Part shown: positions 1 through 13,115 of the stretch, piece by piece
Numbering within the stretch: position 1 is the first letter of the stretch
How the letters are laid out: every line of letters begins with the position of its first letter
DNA from: Rusavskia elegans
Taxonomy: Eukaryota; Ascomycota; Lecanoromycetes; Teloschistales; Teloschistaceae
Assembly (NCBI GenBank): GCA_011316305.1
Contig: SAUG01000190.1
Span: 1-52,428 of the forward strand
Length of the DNA: 52,428 bases
Reading direction: 5' to 3'
Notes under the pieces: model-generated
Databases searched by the model: none
What the model was told of the DNA's origin: nothing
The model's input: the letters and a program-made list of their open reading frames with translations, nothing else
Translations under genes and position numbers: made by a program

Positions 1-65
1 CCTAACCCTAACCCTAACCCTAACCCTAACCCTAACCCTAACCCTAACCCTAACCCTAACCCTAA
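1..65. repeat. Telomere repeat, C-rich strand (CCCTAA)n
   Basis: About 11 perfect tandem copies of CCCTAA start at base 1 and stop at CCCTAAG near 65. The complement is TTAGGG, the standard telomere repeat of filamentous ascomycetes. The C-rich strand reads 5' to 3' inward, so base 1 is the left chromosome end. The array passes directly into RIP-degraded DNA with no degenerate telomere variants between. Confidence 0.97.
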
Positions 66-1789
66 GCGAAGTAAGAGATATTTATCGCTCGATAGTCGGT
101 ATAGAATATTAACCTAGTATAATATATCGTTATTAGGGAGGCGATCTTTAACTCTATAGGATAGGATAATAATAAAAAGAAAAATAGAAATAGATAGTAA
201 AATCGAAGGTTTAGGTTATAGTTCTACTGTAAGTAGAATAAACCTCTAGAGCTTTCTATACCGGACTAATCTATTACTAGAAAAAGATTTTAATTAAACT
301 ATTAGCTTTAAAGATATAATTATATATAGCCCTAGGATTATATTCTAGAGTCGATATAGAATTTAAACGGGGTATAATATAGTTTTAGAACTACGAAGGT
401 CTATTTAATACCGTAGTATATACTAATAGATACCTTCGGGGCCTCGGTAGAAAGAATAGGAAGAGCGAGGACGGTAGACGGAACTATTTAAAATTTTTAA
501 TTCGAGGCTTTTTTTATTTTAAATATTATTTTATAACTTTTAGCCGCTTTCTTCTTTTTTTCTTTTATCTAGTATTTTTTAAATCTACTTTAAAGTATTT
601 TAGATAGTTAGATAGATATATTACGCTCCGGTAGAAGTATTTAGCGCTAGACTTCGAAATTATAAAGGAAATTAACTAGTAAAAAGTATTATAAAGCGGT
701 TCCGATAGAGAAAAAGGAGGAATAGGTATCTAACTTGCGCGATATAAGAAGTCGGCTATTATTATATAACGGGAAAGGACCGTTACTAATATTACTAGAG
801 AATATATAAATTAGATTTTAATTATAAATACGAAATAACGAATAAAAAATAGGAAAACCTATTACTCTAATATTTAATATTTAGATTAGGCGGTAAAAGC
901 AGGAAACTAGTATTCTATCGGGAAAAATAGATCCTTTCCGGTATATAGAGCAGATTATAAACTAATATACTTTAATTTTTATTAAGAACTTATTATAGAG
1001 CTAGCGGGCTTTTTTATCTATTTAAATAAAAGATAGCCGCCTAGATAGATCGTTAATAGTACTATAGTAGAAGAGAGGCCTATAGTAGGCTTTATAGTAA
1101 TAAAAAATAGAACTAGATAGTACCTAGAATTTTAGATTATTAACGAACAGCCTGCTGCTTTATATACTACTATCTTTATTATATAGTATTATATTCTTAT
1201 TTAATAGCAGCGGGAAATTATCTATAATCTATATTAAAGGTTGGATAGGCTAGTAATAGCTTCGCTAAATTTAAGAAAGAACTAGTAAAAATAGAATAAA
1301 AGGAACGTAAAGTAGAAATAGGAAATTTATATAGAACCTACTATTTTATAAAGAAGTAAAAGGTAAAACCTTTAGCTAATTAATTACTATCTATAAATCT
1401 TTTTAACGCGTATATATACCGATAACTATATAGATTACTATTAGATTAATTAGCCGATTAAATCTTTCTAGTAATTAATTAGATAATTAAATCTTCCTTC
1501 GCTCTAAACGATAATTATACTAGCAGTAGTAGTAGAAAGCGGCGGGAAACAGGTTTTAGACGAATATTAAAACTAATAGCGACTATATAGTTAGATATAC
1601 TATAAACTATTATAATTATTTTAGTTCTAAAAGCTAGAGATTTATTATAAAATAGTTCTATAGAACTTTCGTACCGGAACGGTATTAATAGGACGATATT
1701 AATATACGGTATAACCGACCGATTTTAACTAAGTCCTATAGAATACCCGCCTAACTCTAACCCTCCGTACCGTACAATAATAGTCTTTC
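66..1789. repeat. RIP-degraded subtelomeric DNA, unclassified
   Basis: No open reading frame survives. The stretch is AT-rich, full of TA, and almost lacks CA and TG, as expected after heavy RIP of a repeated sequence. No LTR, TIR or recognisable transposase or polymerase motif was found. A telomere-associated RecQ helicase gene, common next to fungal telomeres, is not visible, although it could be mutated beyond recognition. Confidence 0.6.
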
Positions 1790-4385
1790 TATAAAATAAT
1801 TTATTAGGCGTTATTTAGATATCTTTATTATATAATAAATGAATTACTATCTATATTATTAGGAGAAGTTAAATCTAGTTTTCTTTTTTATCTAAATAAT
1901 AGATTTTAAAGTAGGTTTCTAGTATCTAATTTATTTTTCCTATTTATTTATCTATTTATAGATAGAACGATATTAGTATAGTCTATTTCGTTTCTACTAT
2001 TTATATTAATCCTTTTATAAAATTTAAGATAAATAATTTATTTCTATCTAAAATAATTTTTTTTATAATACTATTTTTATAAAATACCGTTCGTAGTAAT
2101 AGAAAAGCAAGCTATTCTACTATTATTATTATTTTTTATAGTATGAATTTTAAATATTTCGTAAATCTATTAATAATTATTACTATTATATTATATAAAA
2201 TCTATATATAAAAGTTAATAGATTCTAGTAATTTTATAATAAAGTCTAATTTAATCTATTAATAAAGTATATTTAGTATTTTTATTAGCTATAATTTTCT
2301 TACTAGCTTTTAGCGACTTTTTTTTATTAATACGTATTCCGGGTAGATTTTAATATTTTTTTTTATATTTTTTAAATACTAGTATATTAGTTTTCTATTG
2401 AATTCTTTTTAATATTTTAGTAATTCTTTAATATCTAGCAATCCTAGAGTTATATATTTATTAAATTATTTCGGTTATTTTTTCTAAAGTTTCGGCTTTT
2501 TCTAGAATATTTTCTATCTTTTTTAAAAAAGGTCTGGATATTTTTTTAGTAGCTTTATAATCGATTCTTCTATTTAGTATATCTATAACCGTATTATTAA
2601 TACTTTTAATATATTTTATTTTAAAATTATAGTAGGTTATTTTTTCTATCTATCTTATTTATTATTAGTTAAACTCTTTATTAACTAATAAAGATAAAAG
2701 GTTTTTATAGTTAGTATATACTACTCCCTTTTATCTGTTTTATTTAAATATATCTTTTAATATACGAAGCTTATAACTATTATAAGTATTTTTTTATCTA
2801 TTATTATATAGTTAACCTCTAATAATATTAACTTTCTAGAATAATATCTAAGTAGTTTTCCTTTCTAGAAAATATATAATTCTATTATTTAATCTAAAGT
2901 ATTTATATAGAAAATAATCTACTCGCTAGAATTAATTATTATAAAAGCCTTTTCGGATATAAAATTCTATTTAAATCTTTTAAATACTTTATTCTAGGTT
3001 TATATCTATTAGAAAGGTATACTATTCCGAAGTAAATCTATAAACGGAATCGTTTTTTTATATATCTTTCTATTATATTTTAGTAAAATTCCATAAATTC
3101 TAAAAAATATTAAATATCTTTTTTATTTTTTAGTACCGGCTATTCGCGTATTATTTATAATTTATTTACTTTTATAGTAATACTTTCTAGTTTAATTATA
3201 TATCTAAAAAATATAACCTCCTATTTATAGAATTCTAACTTTTTTTTTTATTCTAAAATTATATTTTCGGAACTTTTATAATACTTTATAAATATATTAT
3301 ATATATTTTTTTTTCATTTTAGAAAAGATCAGTACGTTATCTATATATACTATAATAAAGATATTAAAATAGTTATATAATATTTTATTAATTATACGTT
3401 ATAGAGTCGCCGGTATATTTATTAATTTAAAAGGTATAATTAAGTATTTAAATAGTTCGTATTTTATTTTAAACGTAGTTTTCTATTCGTTTCTAGTTTG
3501 AATCCGTAGTAAATTAAATACGTCTTTTAAATTAAATTTTATAAAAAATTTAGTTTTTCCGATTCTACTTTTTAAATTTACTAGAAATAGGAGTAGGTAT
3601 TTATTTTTTTATATTATTATATTAAATTTTCTAAAATCGATATAGAATCGAAGATTACTATTTTTTTTAGAAATAAATATAACCGGTTATTCTATTTTTA
3701 ATTTAAAATATTATATATACTCTTTTTTAAAATTATAGTTAATATATTATTTTTATACTTTTAACTAATTATTATTTAATCCGTAAATTAGTTTAGCCTT
3801 TAACTTTTCCGGGTCTATTATAATAATTTTATAATCTTTCTAGATATAAGCTAGTAAAAGTAATCTTTCTTTTAATTCCTTTAATACGTTCTAGAATTTT
3901 TTAAAAAATTATAGAATTTTATTTATAATAGCTAATTTCTTTTTAGTCTACTATTTCCGAATAAAGTTATTATATAATTTCTATATTTTAGCTATCCTCT
4001 TAGATATATTAAAAAGATAGTTTTTAATTTTTATTATTATTATTTTTTAAACGATTTCTAGATTCTATAATATAAGTTATAGAATACCTAAATATATATT
4101 CTTTTATATTTTTATAATATCGAAAATAATCCTTTCTTTATATCTATTAATTTATATATATAGGGGTCTGGTCTAATATTTAATTCTAATAAATTCTATT
4201 TTATTAAAAGTTCCTATAAAGTAAAGTTCCGTTTTTCTAGTTAAAGGAATATTAAACCTCCTCGCGTATTCTTCTAATATAATATTCCGAATAGTTTCTA
4301 AATCGACTAAAGTCTCTATAGGTTATCTAAATAATATTAGCTAGATAAAAATTCGATTTTTATCTATTTTCCGGAATTATTAAAA
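1790..4385 (-). mobile_element. Ty3/Gypsy pol relic (reverse transcriptase readable)
   Basis: Read on the minus strand, 3300-3720 translates with stops into a Gypsy reverse transcriptase. A segment resembling FISKKNSNLRFYIDFRKFN lies near 3560-3690, and the catalytic box reads VYIDNVLIFS near 3322-3362, where the usual YIDDVLIFS has one Asp changed to Asn. Lower coordinates carry what should be RNase H and integrase. Gag and the element's own LTRs were not identified, so the 5' part is missing. A related fragment is at 31010-32048, and both begin with similar sequence (near 1790 and 31020). Every frame is broken by RIP. Confidence 0.7.
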
Positions 4386-4795
4386 TATAACGTTCCTATA
4401 TATTAGAGGGCGCTACGCTCGAGCCTAGCTATAGCTATAGATATAGGCCGAACTACTAAATAGTAAAGGAATCCTAGTATAAATTATTATAACTAATCCT
4501 ATATAGCCGTAAAGGTACGGTTATAATATTACGAGGTATCTTTATTATAAAGTAATTAAGAAAAGAATAGTAGAAACGTATTTAATAATTATATTAATAA
4601 CTAATAAAAGTAACTATCTATAGGAATACTAAGTAATATATATCGTAAAAGTAGCCGTAAAAGCCGATAGGTAGCTATCTACTAAAAGTCCTATTAGGAA
4701 AGGGAGCTATAGCGGCTATAGGCGGCTATAGATTATTAGGCTCGCTTGTTTAACCAATCCTTTTAGGGAATCTCTGTGAAATCGTAGACGTAACA
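4386..4795. repeat. Lone LTR of the 410-bp LTR family (family D)
   Basis: 410 bp starting TATAACG (RIPped TGTAACG) and ending GACGTAACA. It is alignable by eye along its whole length with the LTRs at 34453-34862 and 37394-37803. No matching 5-bp target duplication is visible (TAAAA on the left, GTTTA on the right), so it may be a solo LTR with a decayed TSD or a remnant of a rearranged element. It sits directly beside the Gypsy relic, but that relic's gag is absent, so the two probably do not belong together. Confidence 0.8.
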
Positions 4796-5200
4796 GTTTA
4801 GTTATAGACCAGATAAATAATTTAAATTTCTATAATAAATAAAATATCTTTAGCTATTAATATATTCTATTTCCTTTCTAAACTAGTAATCGAATTATCT
4901 AAATAGTTAGTAGTAAAACAATTAACTAGAAAATAAAAAATTCGTTTATATATAGACGTAATAGTAGGCCGGAATGCCCGTTCGAATATTATATAATAAA
5001 TAAGTCATTTCCGGCTATTACTATAATTTAAATCTTTTATAATAGTAGAAAATTGGAGTTTCGAAACTAGTAAATGACTTTTTCTATATAAATAGTTTTA
5101 TATTTAAAATAGATAATATTTTAAATAATATTCGAAATCAAATAAAATAGATTTTTCTAAATTTAGATATACCGCGAATACTATAAAGTATATTACTAAC
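4796..5200. other. AT-rich RIPped spacer, nothing recognised
   Basis: About 400 bp of RIP-type sequence without a readable reading frame or terminal repeat. It ends at the TAGGCTGGCC terminus of the hAT-like element. Confidence 0.5.
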
Positions 5201-5460
5201 TAGGCTGGCCGTCGGATCGGATCTTAAACCCGGATTAAAAAAACCGACTCGATTCGAATCGGTTCCGACTTTTCTAAATACCGATTCGAATTAATTCCGA
5301 CTTTTTTAAATACCGACCCGATTTAATTCCGGATTAAATCCGAATTTCTAGATTCGACCCGCTATAACCGCTAAAATCTAATATAAAAGTATAATTTTAG
5401 TATTAAAATATTATTTTTTTTCTATATTAAAAAAGATTAATCTAGTATAGTTTTTTAATT

Positions 5461-5474
5461 AATAGTAATATAAT
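5461..5474. repeat. 14-bp target-site duplication, left copy
   Basis: AATAGTAATATAAT, identical to 13102-13115. The two copies bracket the single-ORF element 5475-13101. Confidence 0.85.
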
Positions 5475-5821
5475 TTAGTTAATTTGGTTTTGGTTTTGGT
5501 ACCCGGTAAACCAGTAGTTCGGTAAGCAAATTAAACGTTAGTATACCAGCATTAAATATACGATAGCAGAATATATATTCTAGTTTAATTAATATAAATA
5601 ATAGTTCATTCTATAGAATTTTAAATTAAATTTACTTAGTAATATAACGTATCCTTCTACCGATAATTTAATTAACGTAGAAACTTTTATAGATAAATAT
5701 ACCTCGCAGTTATCGCTTCTTTTTCTTTTACTAGTAATATAAGTCTAAAACCTTTTACGTACGTATATATTCCCGTAATAGCTATACCGTAGCTAAACTA
5801 GACGGTAGTATCTATATCCGT

Positions 5822-5826
5822 AATAA
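5822..5826. repeat. 5-bp TSD of Gypsy element A, left
   Basis: AATAA, repeated at 12528-12532 immediately after the right LTR. Removing the element and one copy restores the sequence seen in the uninterrupted copy near 27864. Confidence 0.85.
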
Positions 5827-6319
5827 TATTATGGGGCTACCTGAAGGTCTGGTATCTTTAAAGATTGGTTGGATTTATTAGTATATCTATAAACGGAGAT
5901 ATAACGGGTAATTACTTTAAATTAATATAAAAATAAATTAGTTTAATTACTAGAATAGTATATAGCGATAACTAATAAATTAAATACGAGCTATAAAAGT
6001 ATCGAATTCGGGATCTATATAGATAAATAAAATCCTCTACTATTTAGATTACTTATAGACTAAGATAACTAAAATAGCTTTATTTTAGAGTATTTACTCG
6101 CTAAAACTACTTAAACTAAGTTTACTTATAGTATTTATATACTAAGACTACTAAGATTAGAGTATTTAGAATATTAATTCGCTAAAACTACTAAAATACT
6201 TCTTAGTACTAATATTAAAACCGTCCTATATATCTCTATCTATTAAAATATAATAGGAAATCCTATACTATATTAAATACTACCGCGTTCCCGAAAGTAT
6301 ACCGCCTATATTTATAATA
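5827..6319. repeat. Gypsy A LTR, left (3' LTR of the minus-coded element)
   Basis: 493 bp, starting TATTAT (RIPped TGTTAT) and ending ATAATA (RIPped ATAACA). It has the same length as the other LTR and differs from it mainly at C/T and G/A positions. Confidence 0.9.
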
Positions 6320-6419
6320 CTAGGTTCCTTCTTTAGATTTTTCGTCTTAAAAAACTATCGTCCCTTCTTTTTTATAGATAAAAGGAAAAAACTATTAACT
6401 AAAAATCGTCGTAAAAAAG

Positions 6420-6980
6420 TCCTATTATTAGGTATCGGTATATTAGCTATACGTCCTTATCGGAATTACTCCTAGCTAGAGAAATTCTATCGCGTTAACG
6501 AAGGTTCCGAAAAGTATATAGATTATATAAAATAAACCTATTTTTATAACCTTGCTCTATTAGATACTATACGCTAGCGTCGTCTTAGAAAAAAATATAA
6601 AAAGTTAAAGAAAGAATTATATAAAGTATATATAAAATAATAGCGTTTATTTTATTAGTTAGATTATATTAAAGGAAAGTAGCGTATTATAGTTAATAGT
6701 AAACTATAAAATATTAAAAAGCTAGAATATAAGATTATTACTACGGATCCGTTTTTTTCCGTAAATCTAAATCCTTTTATTAATATAGCTTTTAAGTAGA
6801 TTTTCCTATCTAGCGATTCCTATTAGTTAATAACTTCTTTAATTCCTTTTAGTAGAACTATTATAAAGCCTTCTAGTAGTTTACTAAGTATTTTTTAGGT
6901 TTCTAGATATTTTTTAAAATAGGGTAACCTTTCTATTTAATTAGATAGTTCTAACTTTCCTATTATAGGATTTTTTCGAC
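6420..6980 (+). pseudogene. Antisense Cys-rich ORF carried by Gypsy A
   Basis: On the strand opposite to gag-pol, between the integrase end and the left LTR, one frame reads as a continuous protein apart from RIP stops: RPYRNYS then LEKFYRVNEGSEKYIDYIK, then TYFYNLALLDTIR, then RRLRKKYKKLKKELYK. Tyr residues occur where a zinc-finger-like Cys pattern would be expected if TGY codons had become TAY. The basic RLRKKYKKLKKE part looks like a coiled coil. The order (Cys cluster, then basic coiled coil) resembles accessory ORFs known from fungal repeats, but I cannot name the family. Start and end are approximate. Confidence 0.5.
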
Positions 6981-9900
6981 TATAAAGGTATCTTCTTCTT
7001 ATATCTCGAAATTAAATATCTATTATAACGGCGTTCCGGAATCGGCTGGTTTTAAAAGAGATATATAAAATACCGGGTATATTTTTATATCTTTAGATAA
7101 ATCGAATTTAAAATTCTAGAATCTTCTAATCTTTTTAATTAAAAATAGTCCGACTTTAATATAGTTAAATTTTTTATTTAAAGTTCTTATTTTTAGATTT
7201 TTCGTAAAAAGGTATACTTTATTTCCTTTCTTTAGCTAAAGTACTATTTTTTATTTCTTATTCTAGTATTTACCCGAATATTTCTATATTTTTAGGATAT
7301 TTCTATAGATCTTTTTCTAAATATCGATTTTTTAGATTATTAATTCCGCTAATTTATATAGTAGCGGTTATCTAAATAAATTTGGTTAATTTCTATTATT
7401 AGCGTAGAACAGTATTTCTTTTATTATACTAGATTCTCTTATATTAAGTACTAATTACGCTATTAGTAAGAGTAAAATCTAATTATTCTGAACGTTATTA
7501 ATATACTACTTTAGATATTATTTAAATATCTAGTTAATACGTTTTATCTACCTGTCTATTATCGGGTAGAAGGCTATTAATATTTTTAATTTAATACTAA
7601 ATAGAGGAATAGGTATTTTCTAATAGTTTAAAGTAAAGAACTTATCTCTATTATTTATTAATACTTCTAGTAGTCTATAGTATCGAAATAATCAATCTAG
7701 GATAATAAATCTAAGTTATTCTATTATAAAATCTTCCTAAAATAGAAATATATAGATATATTTCGTAAGTATATCTACTATATTAAGTATTAAATTATAT
7801 TTTATATTTATCGTCGTGTCTTTTAATTTCGGGAGTTTAATAATAAAGTCTAATATAACTTCCTTCTATAATAAATCCGGTAGTTTCTAATACTAAATCT
7901 TTCTATAACGAATATATATACTATACTTATTTTACTAATAACTAAAATATTTTTTAATATATATTTCGATATATTACTTTATATTGGAAACTGGTAATAC
8001 TATTATAAAAGTTATATTATCTTTATTACGCCTGGATATCTTTATAGTATTCTATTATAGTACTTTTTAATATATTCGTTAATTTTATTATTTAGTATTT
8101 ATAACTTTTTTTTTTTAATAGAAATTATTCCTAGTCGTTTCTAAATATACGCAGCGTTATATTTATCTTATACTAATTTACTAATAGTAATCTATCTTTA
8201 TTAACTTTAAAGATACTATTATTAAAAACCTCCTTTATTTTTATATAATTACTTCTTCGATTTAGAATATCTATTTTTCTATTTTTCTTATCTGGAATAT
8301 AGTATATTTTAAATTTATATTAATTAAGGAATTTAGACTATTATATTTATCTTCTATTAATATATTTTATTATTATAAAATATAAAAGATTTTTATAGTC
8401 TATAAATATAGTTAATTCTAGTAATCTTTCGGCGTATACTCTTTACTATTCTAGTATAGCTATTATAGCTAGTAGTTCTTTATTATAAATATCGTAATTC
8501 TATTCCGCTAGCGATAATTTTCTAGATATATATACTATTAGATACTATTTACTATCGTATTATTATAGAAGGTATATTTCTATAGCTAGATCTAATAAAT
8601 TTATTTCTATTTATAATAGTTTCTTTAAATTAAATATTTTAAATACTAGGTCTCTTATATATTTTCTTCTAAAATCTTCGAATATTTATTATTTTCTTTC
8701 TCTCTAGTACTATTTAACGGTATCTTTTATTAAAGCTATTAGAGCGAAAGTTCTTTTAAAATAGTTTCTTATAAACTTTTAATTATAGTTTATAAATCCG
8801 AAAAAGTTCGAAACTTTTTTAACGTTTATTAATATTTTCTATTCTATAATAGCTTTTAATTTACTAGAATCGATACGTAGTCTATTTTATCCTACTATAA
8901 ATTTTAGAAAGTTAACCTTTTTTTTATAAAATTTATAATTTTCTAGTTTAAAGCGTAAGTCTTTTATTTCTAGATATTTAAGAACTTTACTAACGTATTA
9001 TTTATATTCTTCGAATATTTTAGAAAAAACCAGAATATTATCGAGATAGGCGATAATAAATATATCGAGATATTCTTTTAATATATTATTATTTATATTC
9101 TAATAGACTACCGGGGCGTTTATAAATCTAGATAGTATTATTATATATTTATAATAACTATACCGTATTAAAAAAGCTGTTTTCTATTCTTTTCCGGCTT
9201 TTATTTATATAAGGTTATATATTCCTCGAAGGTCGAGTTTTATAAAATATTTTATTCTAGAAAATCTATTTTAAAGTTCGATAATATTTAATAATAGATA
9301 TCTATTTTTAATTATAATATCGTTTGACTTCTAGTAATTAATATATAAACGGAATATTTCGTCCTTTTTAGATATAAAAAGGATCGGGTATCCTACTAGT
9401 AATTAAGATTTTCTAATAAATCCCTTTTTTATATTTTCGTCTAGGTATTTATAGAGTATTTTAAGCTCTATTATAGATAATAGATAGATAGATTTAAATA
9501 TAGATTATTTATCTAGTTTAAATCTAACTTTATAATCCTATATCTAATATTTAGGTAGTACTTTTATAGTTACCTTTTTCTAAAATAAGTTTATCTAATT
9601 TTTATATTTACCTAAAACCCTTTCTAATAGATTTTCTATTAACTTTTTATTAGATAATATAGGGTTTTCGAAAGGTTTATAATTTTCCTTTCTATCTTTA
9701 TTTTATTAATCTAGCTAACCTCTACCGGTATCTAATAAGTCGGACCTAAATAGTTTTTAGTTATCCTTTTTCGAAATTATAAATTCGCGTTTTATATTCT
9801 ACTTTTTATCTACCCGAGATCGCTACTTTAGTATAGGCTAAATACTCTCTATATAGAAATATCGTTTAAAGCTAAATACTTTTTTTTCCTAGTCTATTAC

Positions 9901-12034
9901 TAGATTATAATCCTTTAATTAAAGTATTCTAAGTACGATATTATAGCTAGCTATCTAAACGATATTAAACTAATATTTCTTTTAATACTAGTTAATTATT
10001 ATTTAGAGCGGTATTATTTCTTCTATAATCTTTCCGTCTCTATTCGGTATATTATTTCTATTAATAACTATTAAATTATATAGGTCTTTTTTCTTAGTCC
10101 GAAGGAACCCTTTCCTTATAGCTAAGTCTTTTAATACGAAATTTTCGATCGCGCCTAAATTAATAAATACTTTAACCTTCTATAGTCTATTATTAGTTTC
10201 GATAATTATTCTAATTTCGAATATATATACGTAGCTAGCTAAATTTAGTTATTTTTTCCGGACTATAAAGTAATACGCTTATAGTATATCTATTACTATA
10301 AGATTTTAACTTTTTCCGAGTTATTTTTAATATTTTTATAATTTTCGTCTTTATAGTTTACCTGCGAAATATATCTATAGAAAATCTAATTAAAGATTCT
10401 ATTTCTTTTTTATTATTTCTTCTAGTATTCGTATCTGCTATAGATAATATATCTAGAATAGTTATATATATTATAACTTCCGATTTTAATAGATTTTATA
10501 GAAGTAAATCGGTATAGTTCTAATAGATACTACCCGGCTTCTTTTTTTTCTAATTCGTAGATCCTATAGTTATTATTATAGCAGGCGATCTAACTAAATA
10601 GTATATATTAATCTTCTATTATTATATTTTTCTATTATAATATCGGTTTAGAAATATCTTTATTTTTAGAGGCGTTACTTTCTAGTTTCTTTTCTAATAT
10701 ATCGATAATATTATTTACTACCTAGTCCTACTAATTATTCTAGAGATATTCGTTATTAATATATATTTTATAAGTATTTTTTAATCTTTTATAGATTATT
10801 ATAAATCTTTCCTTTACTAGTTCTTTATTATAAAGAGCTTAAAAGTATACTAGTCTAATATCCTCTATTCTTATAATTTCCTATCTAGAAACGGCTCTCT
10901 TTTTAGTAGGTTTTATTAATATTTATAGTAAAATATTATTCGTCGTAGCTTTTTATAGTACTTTATTATTTTTTATAAACGTAAATTCTTTATCCGAGCT
11001 AGCTTCCTAGAGTTTAGAACTACTATTATCGTCTTCTAAAATAATTTCTTACTAGTCTTTATTTTTTTCTAGCGTAGCGTTAAACTATTATTACTATACT
11101 TTACTTAATTAATACTTTTTTATAAAATAGCCTAGTTTACTATAATTATAGTACGTTTTAGAATTTTTATTCTTTTTATTATTTCTAGGATTCCTTCCTT
11201 TACGTCGCTATTATATAGAGTCCAGTTCTATAGATATAGGTCTATAGTAGTTATCTCCAGTCCTTTTATTTAGTAACTATTTTCTATATAGTTTTCTAGA
11301 ATAGCGTTCTTTACTAGCTCGTAGTCTTCTATTATAGTATTTTTCTATATCTCTTTTATATAGCTTATTATTAAAGTCGATAGATATTTTAATTAGATTA
11401 TCTAAAGTTTTATATATTCGACTATCGCGTATAAGTTCGTCTTTTATTTATTTTTTTAATCCTCGTCTATATATTACGTATAAGGCGTCGTTATTCTACT
11501 CTATTAGTAGTAACTACTCTTTAAACTATACGGCGTATTCCGATACTATAGTTTTCTACTAAAAGTATTAAATAATATATTTAGTAGTTAGGATTTTATT
11601 TAAAATTCTAAAGATATTATAAATAGCTTTTTTAAACTATATAAACTATACGAAAATATATTTATTATTTTCTTCGTTATCTATATATTAGCGTAGGAGA
11701 GGTTTTATCTAGTATTAAACTCGTCCCCGAAAGTAAAATATAGTAAAAAGGGTTTTTTTCTTTTTAGCTATAGAATAGAATACGAAGTATATATCTAATT
11801 ATATAAGCTAATCTTTTAATTTATTCCGGTTTCTATAGTATTTATCGGGTTTATTAATTTAAATACTATAACCGTAGTAATTAGTAGTAGGAATACTAAC
11901 CTCTTTATTACTACTATTATCTTTTATCTAGATTTCCTTACTTTTAGGTTCGGACTATTTTACTATAGAGTTAAAATTACTTAGAGTAGAGATTTAATAT
12001 TAACCTGCGATAGATATCTTAAAGATATTTAAAA

Positions 12035-12527
12035 TATTATAAGACTACCTAGAGGTCTAGTATTTCTAAAGGTTAGTTAGATTTATTAGTATATCTATAA
12101 ACGGAAATATAAAAGGTAATTACTTTAAATTAATAAAAGAATAAATTAGTTTAATTACTAGAATAGTATATAGCGATAACTAATAAATTAAATATAAATT
12201 ATAAAGGCGTCGAGTTTAAAATCTATATAGATAAATAAGATCCTCTACTATTTAGGTTACTTATAGACTAAGATAACTAAAATAGCCTTATTTTAGGATA
12301 TTTACTCGCTAAAACTATTAAGACTGAATTTATTTATAGTATTTATTTACTAAAACTACTAAAATTAGGATACTTAAAGTATTTATTTACTAAAACTACT
12401 AAGATATTCCTTAGTACTAATATTAAAGCCGTCCTATATATCTCTGCCTATTAAGGCGTAATAGAAAATCCTGCGCTGTATTAAATACTACCGCGTTCCC
12501 GAAGGCACGCCGCCTGTATTTATAACA
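12035..12527. repeat. Gypsy A LTR, right (5' LTR of the minus-coded element)
   Basis: 493 bp, from TATTATAAGAC to TTTATAACA; the 3' terminus retains unmutated ATAACA. It is followed at 12528-12532 by the second AATAA target duplication. Confidence 0.9.
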
Positions 12528-13101
12528 AATAACTATATCTACCCGCGAAAACGTCGACTATCTTATTATAGCTAGATTAATTTATTTTAATTTCGATAAA
12601 AATTTCTTTTTTACCGCCTTTAAAATACGCTATCCGACCTCCCTACCGCCTTTTAATCTAATCGGCCGGATAAAGTTTCTAGCCGTAGTAGCTAGCGTAT
12701 TAGCTAGTAAAACCGTTTTAAAGCTATATAGGCTGAAGAATACTTTAATAGTTAAATAGAGCGTTTAGGTACGGGTTATATAATAAATATAGACAAGACG
12801 ACGACTATTTATAATTACTTTCTAGTATAGTAGATAGATATAGCGGAAATATTAGAAGTTGATAATTATATATAATATCGAGAAAGGACTAGATAGTAGA
12901 GGATTCGTAATCGAATAAAGAAGGAAATAGTTAAATAGAAATAATTAACGCTGCAAATCTTATCTGACGAACTATATACTTTTAGCTATGAAAATTTCTT
13001 TATACGTAAATATAATAATCGTTGCCGTATATAACGTTGATAAAATATATATATATATATATAAACTCAATATAATTCTAAATAGAAATCTTTTAGAAAG
13101 A

Positions 13102-13115
13102 AATAGTAATATAAT
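13102..13115. repeat. 14-bp target-site duplication, right copy
   Basis: AATAGTAATATAAT, a perfect match to 5461-5474. Confidence 0.85.

Larger units (their letters stand above)
5827..12527 (-). mobile_element. Complete Ty3/Gypsy retrotransposon A, RIPped
   Basis: 6701 bp with two 493-bp LTRs and a 5-bp TSD (AATAA). It is coded on the minus strand, so the right LTR is the 5' LTR. Read on minus: a Gag zinc knuckle at about 11106-11157 (KTYYNYSKLGYFIKKY, a CCHC box whose Cys and His have become Tyr); a reverse transcriptase catalytic box at about 9025-9066 (IIAYLDNILVF, from YLDDILVF); then RNase H and integrase regions down to about 7 kb. Between pol and the left LTR lies a plus-strand, antisense ORF (separate entry). 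All frames are interrupted by stops at former Gln and Trp codons, so the copy is dead. It inserted into the single-ORF element after that element had inserted into the hAT-like repeat. Confidence 0.9.
5475..13101 (+). mobile_element. Single-ORF 14-bp-TSD element, copy 1 (interrupted by Gypsy)
   Basis: Two halves, 5475-5826 and 12533-13101 (921 bp together), align end to end with the uninterrupted copy at 27486-28515. The start contains GGTTTTGGTTTTGGTACCCGG. The end shares TCGTTGCCGTATATAACGTTG and a TATATA run. Flanks are a perfect 14-bp duplication. No LTR and no terminal inverted repeat are present. The second half keeps the element's plus-strand reading frame, including ENVDYLIIARLIYFNFDKN and VVASVLASK, which match the other copy. 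A 6.7-kb Gypsy element splits the frame. The surviving C-terminal ORF has no recognised domain. Confidence 0.8.

Noticed and set aside
1745..1770. CCTAACTCTAACCCT resembling interstitial telomere repeat
   Set aside because: Only two imperfect units in C/T-rich sequence; chance is likely.
4386..4795. LTR as the 5' LTR of the adjacent Gypsy relic
   Set aside because: Only about 1 kb separates it from the RT box, with no gag or protease, and it matches family D LTRs.
13061..13075. TATATATATA microsatellite as a possible origin or centromere element
   Set aside because: A simple run shared by both single-ORF copies; part of the element end.
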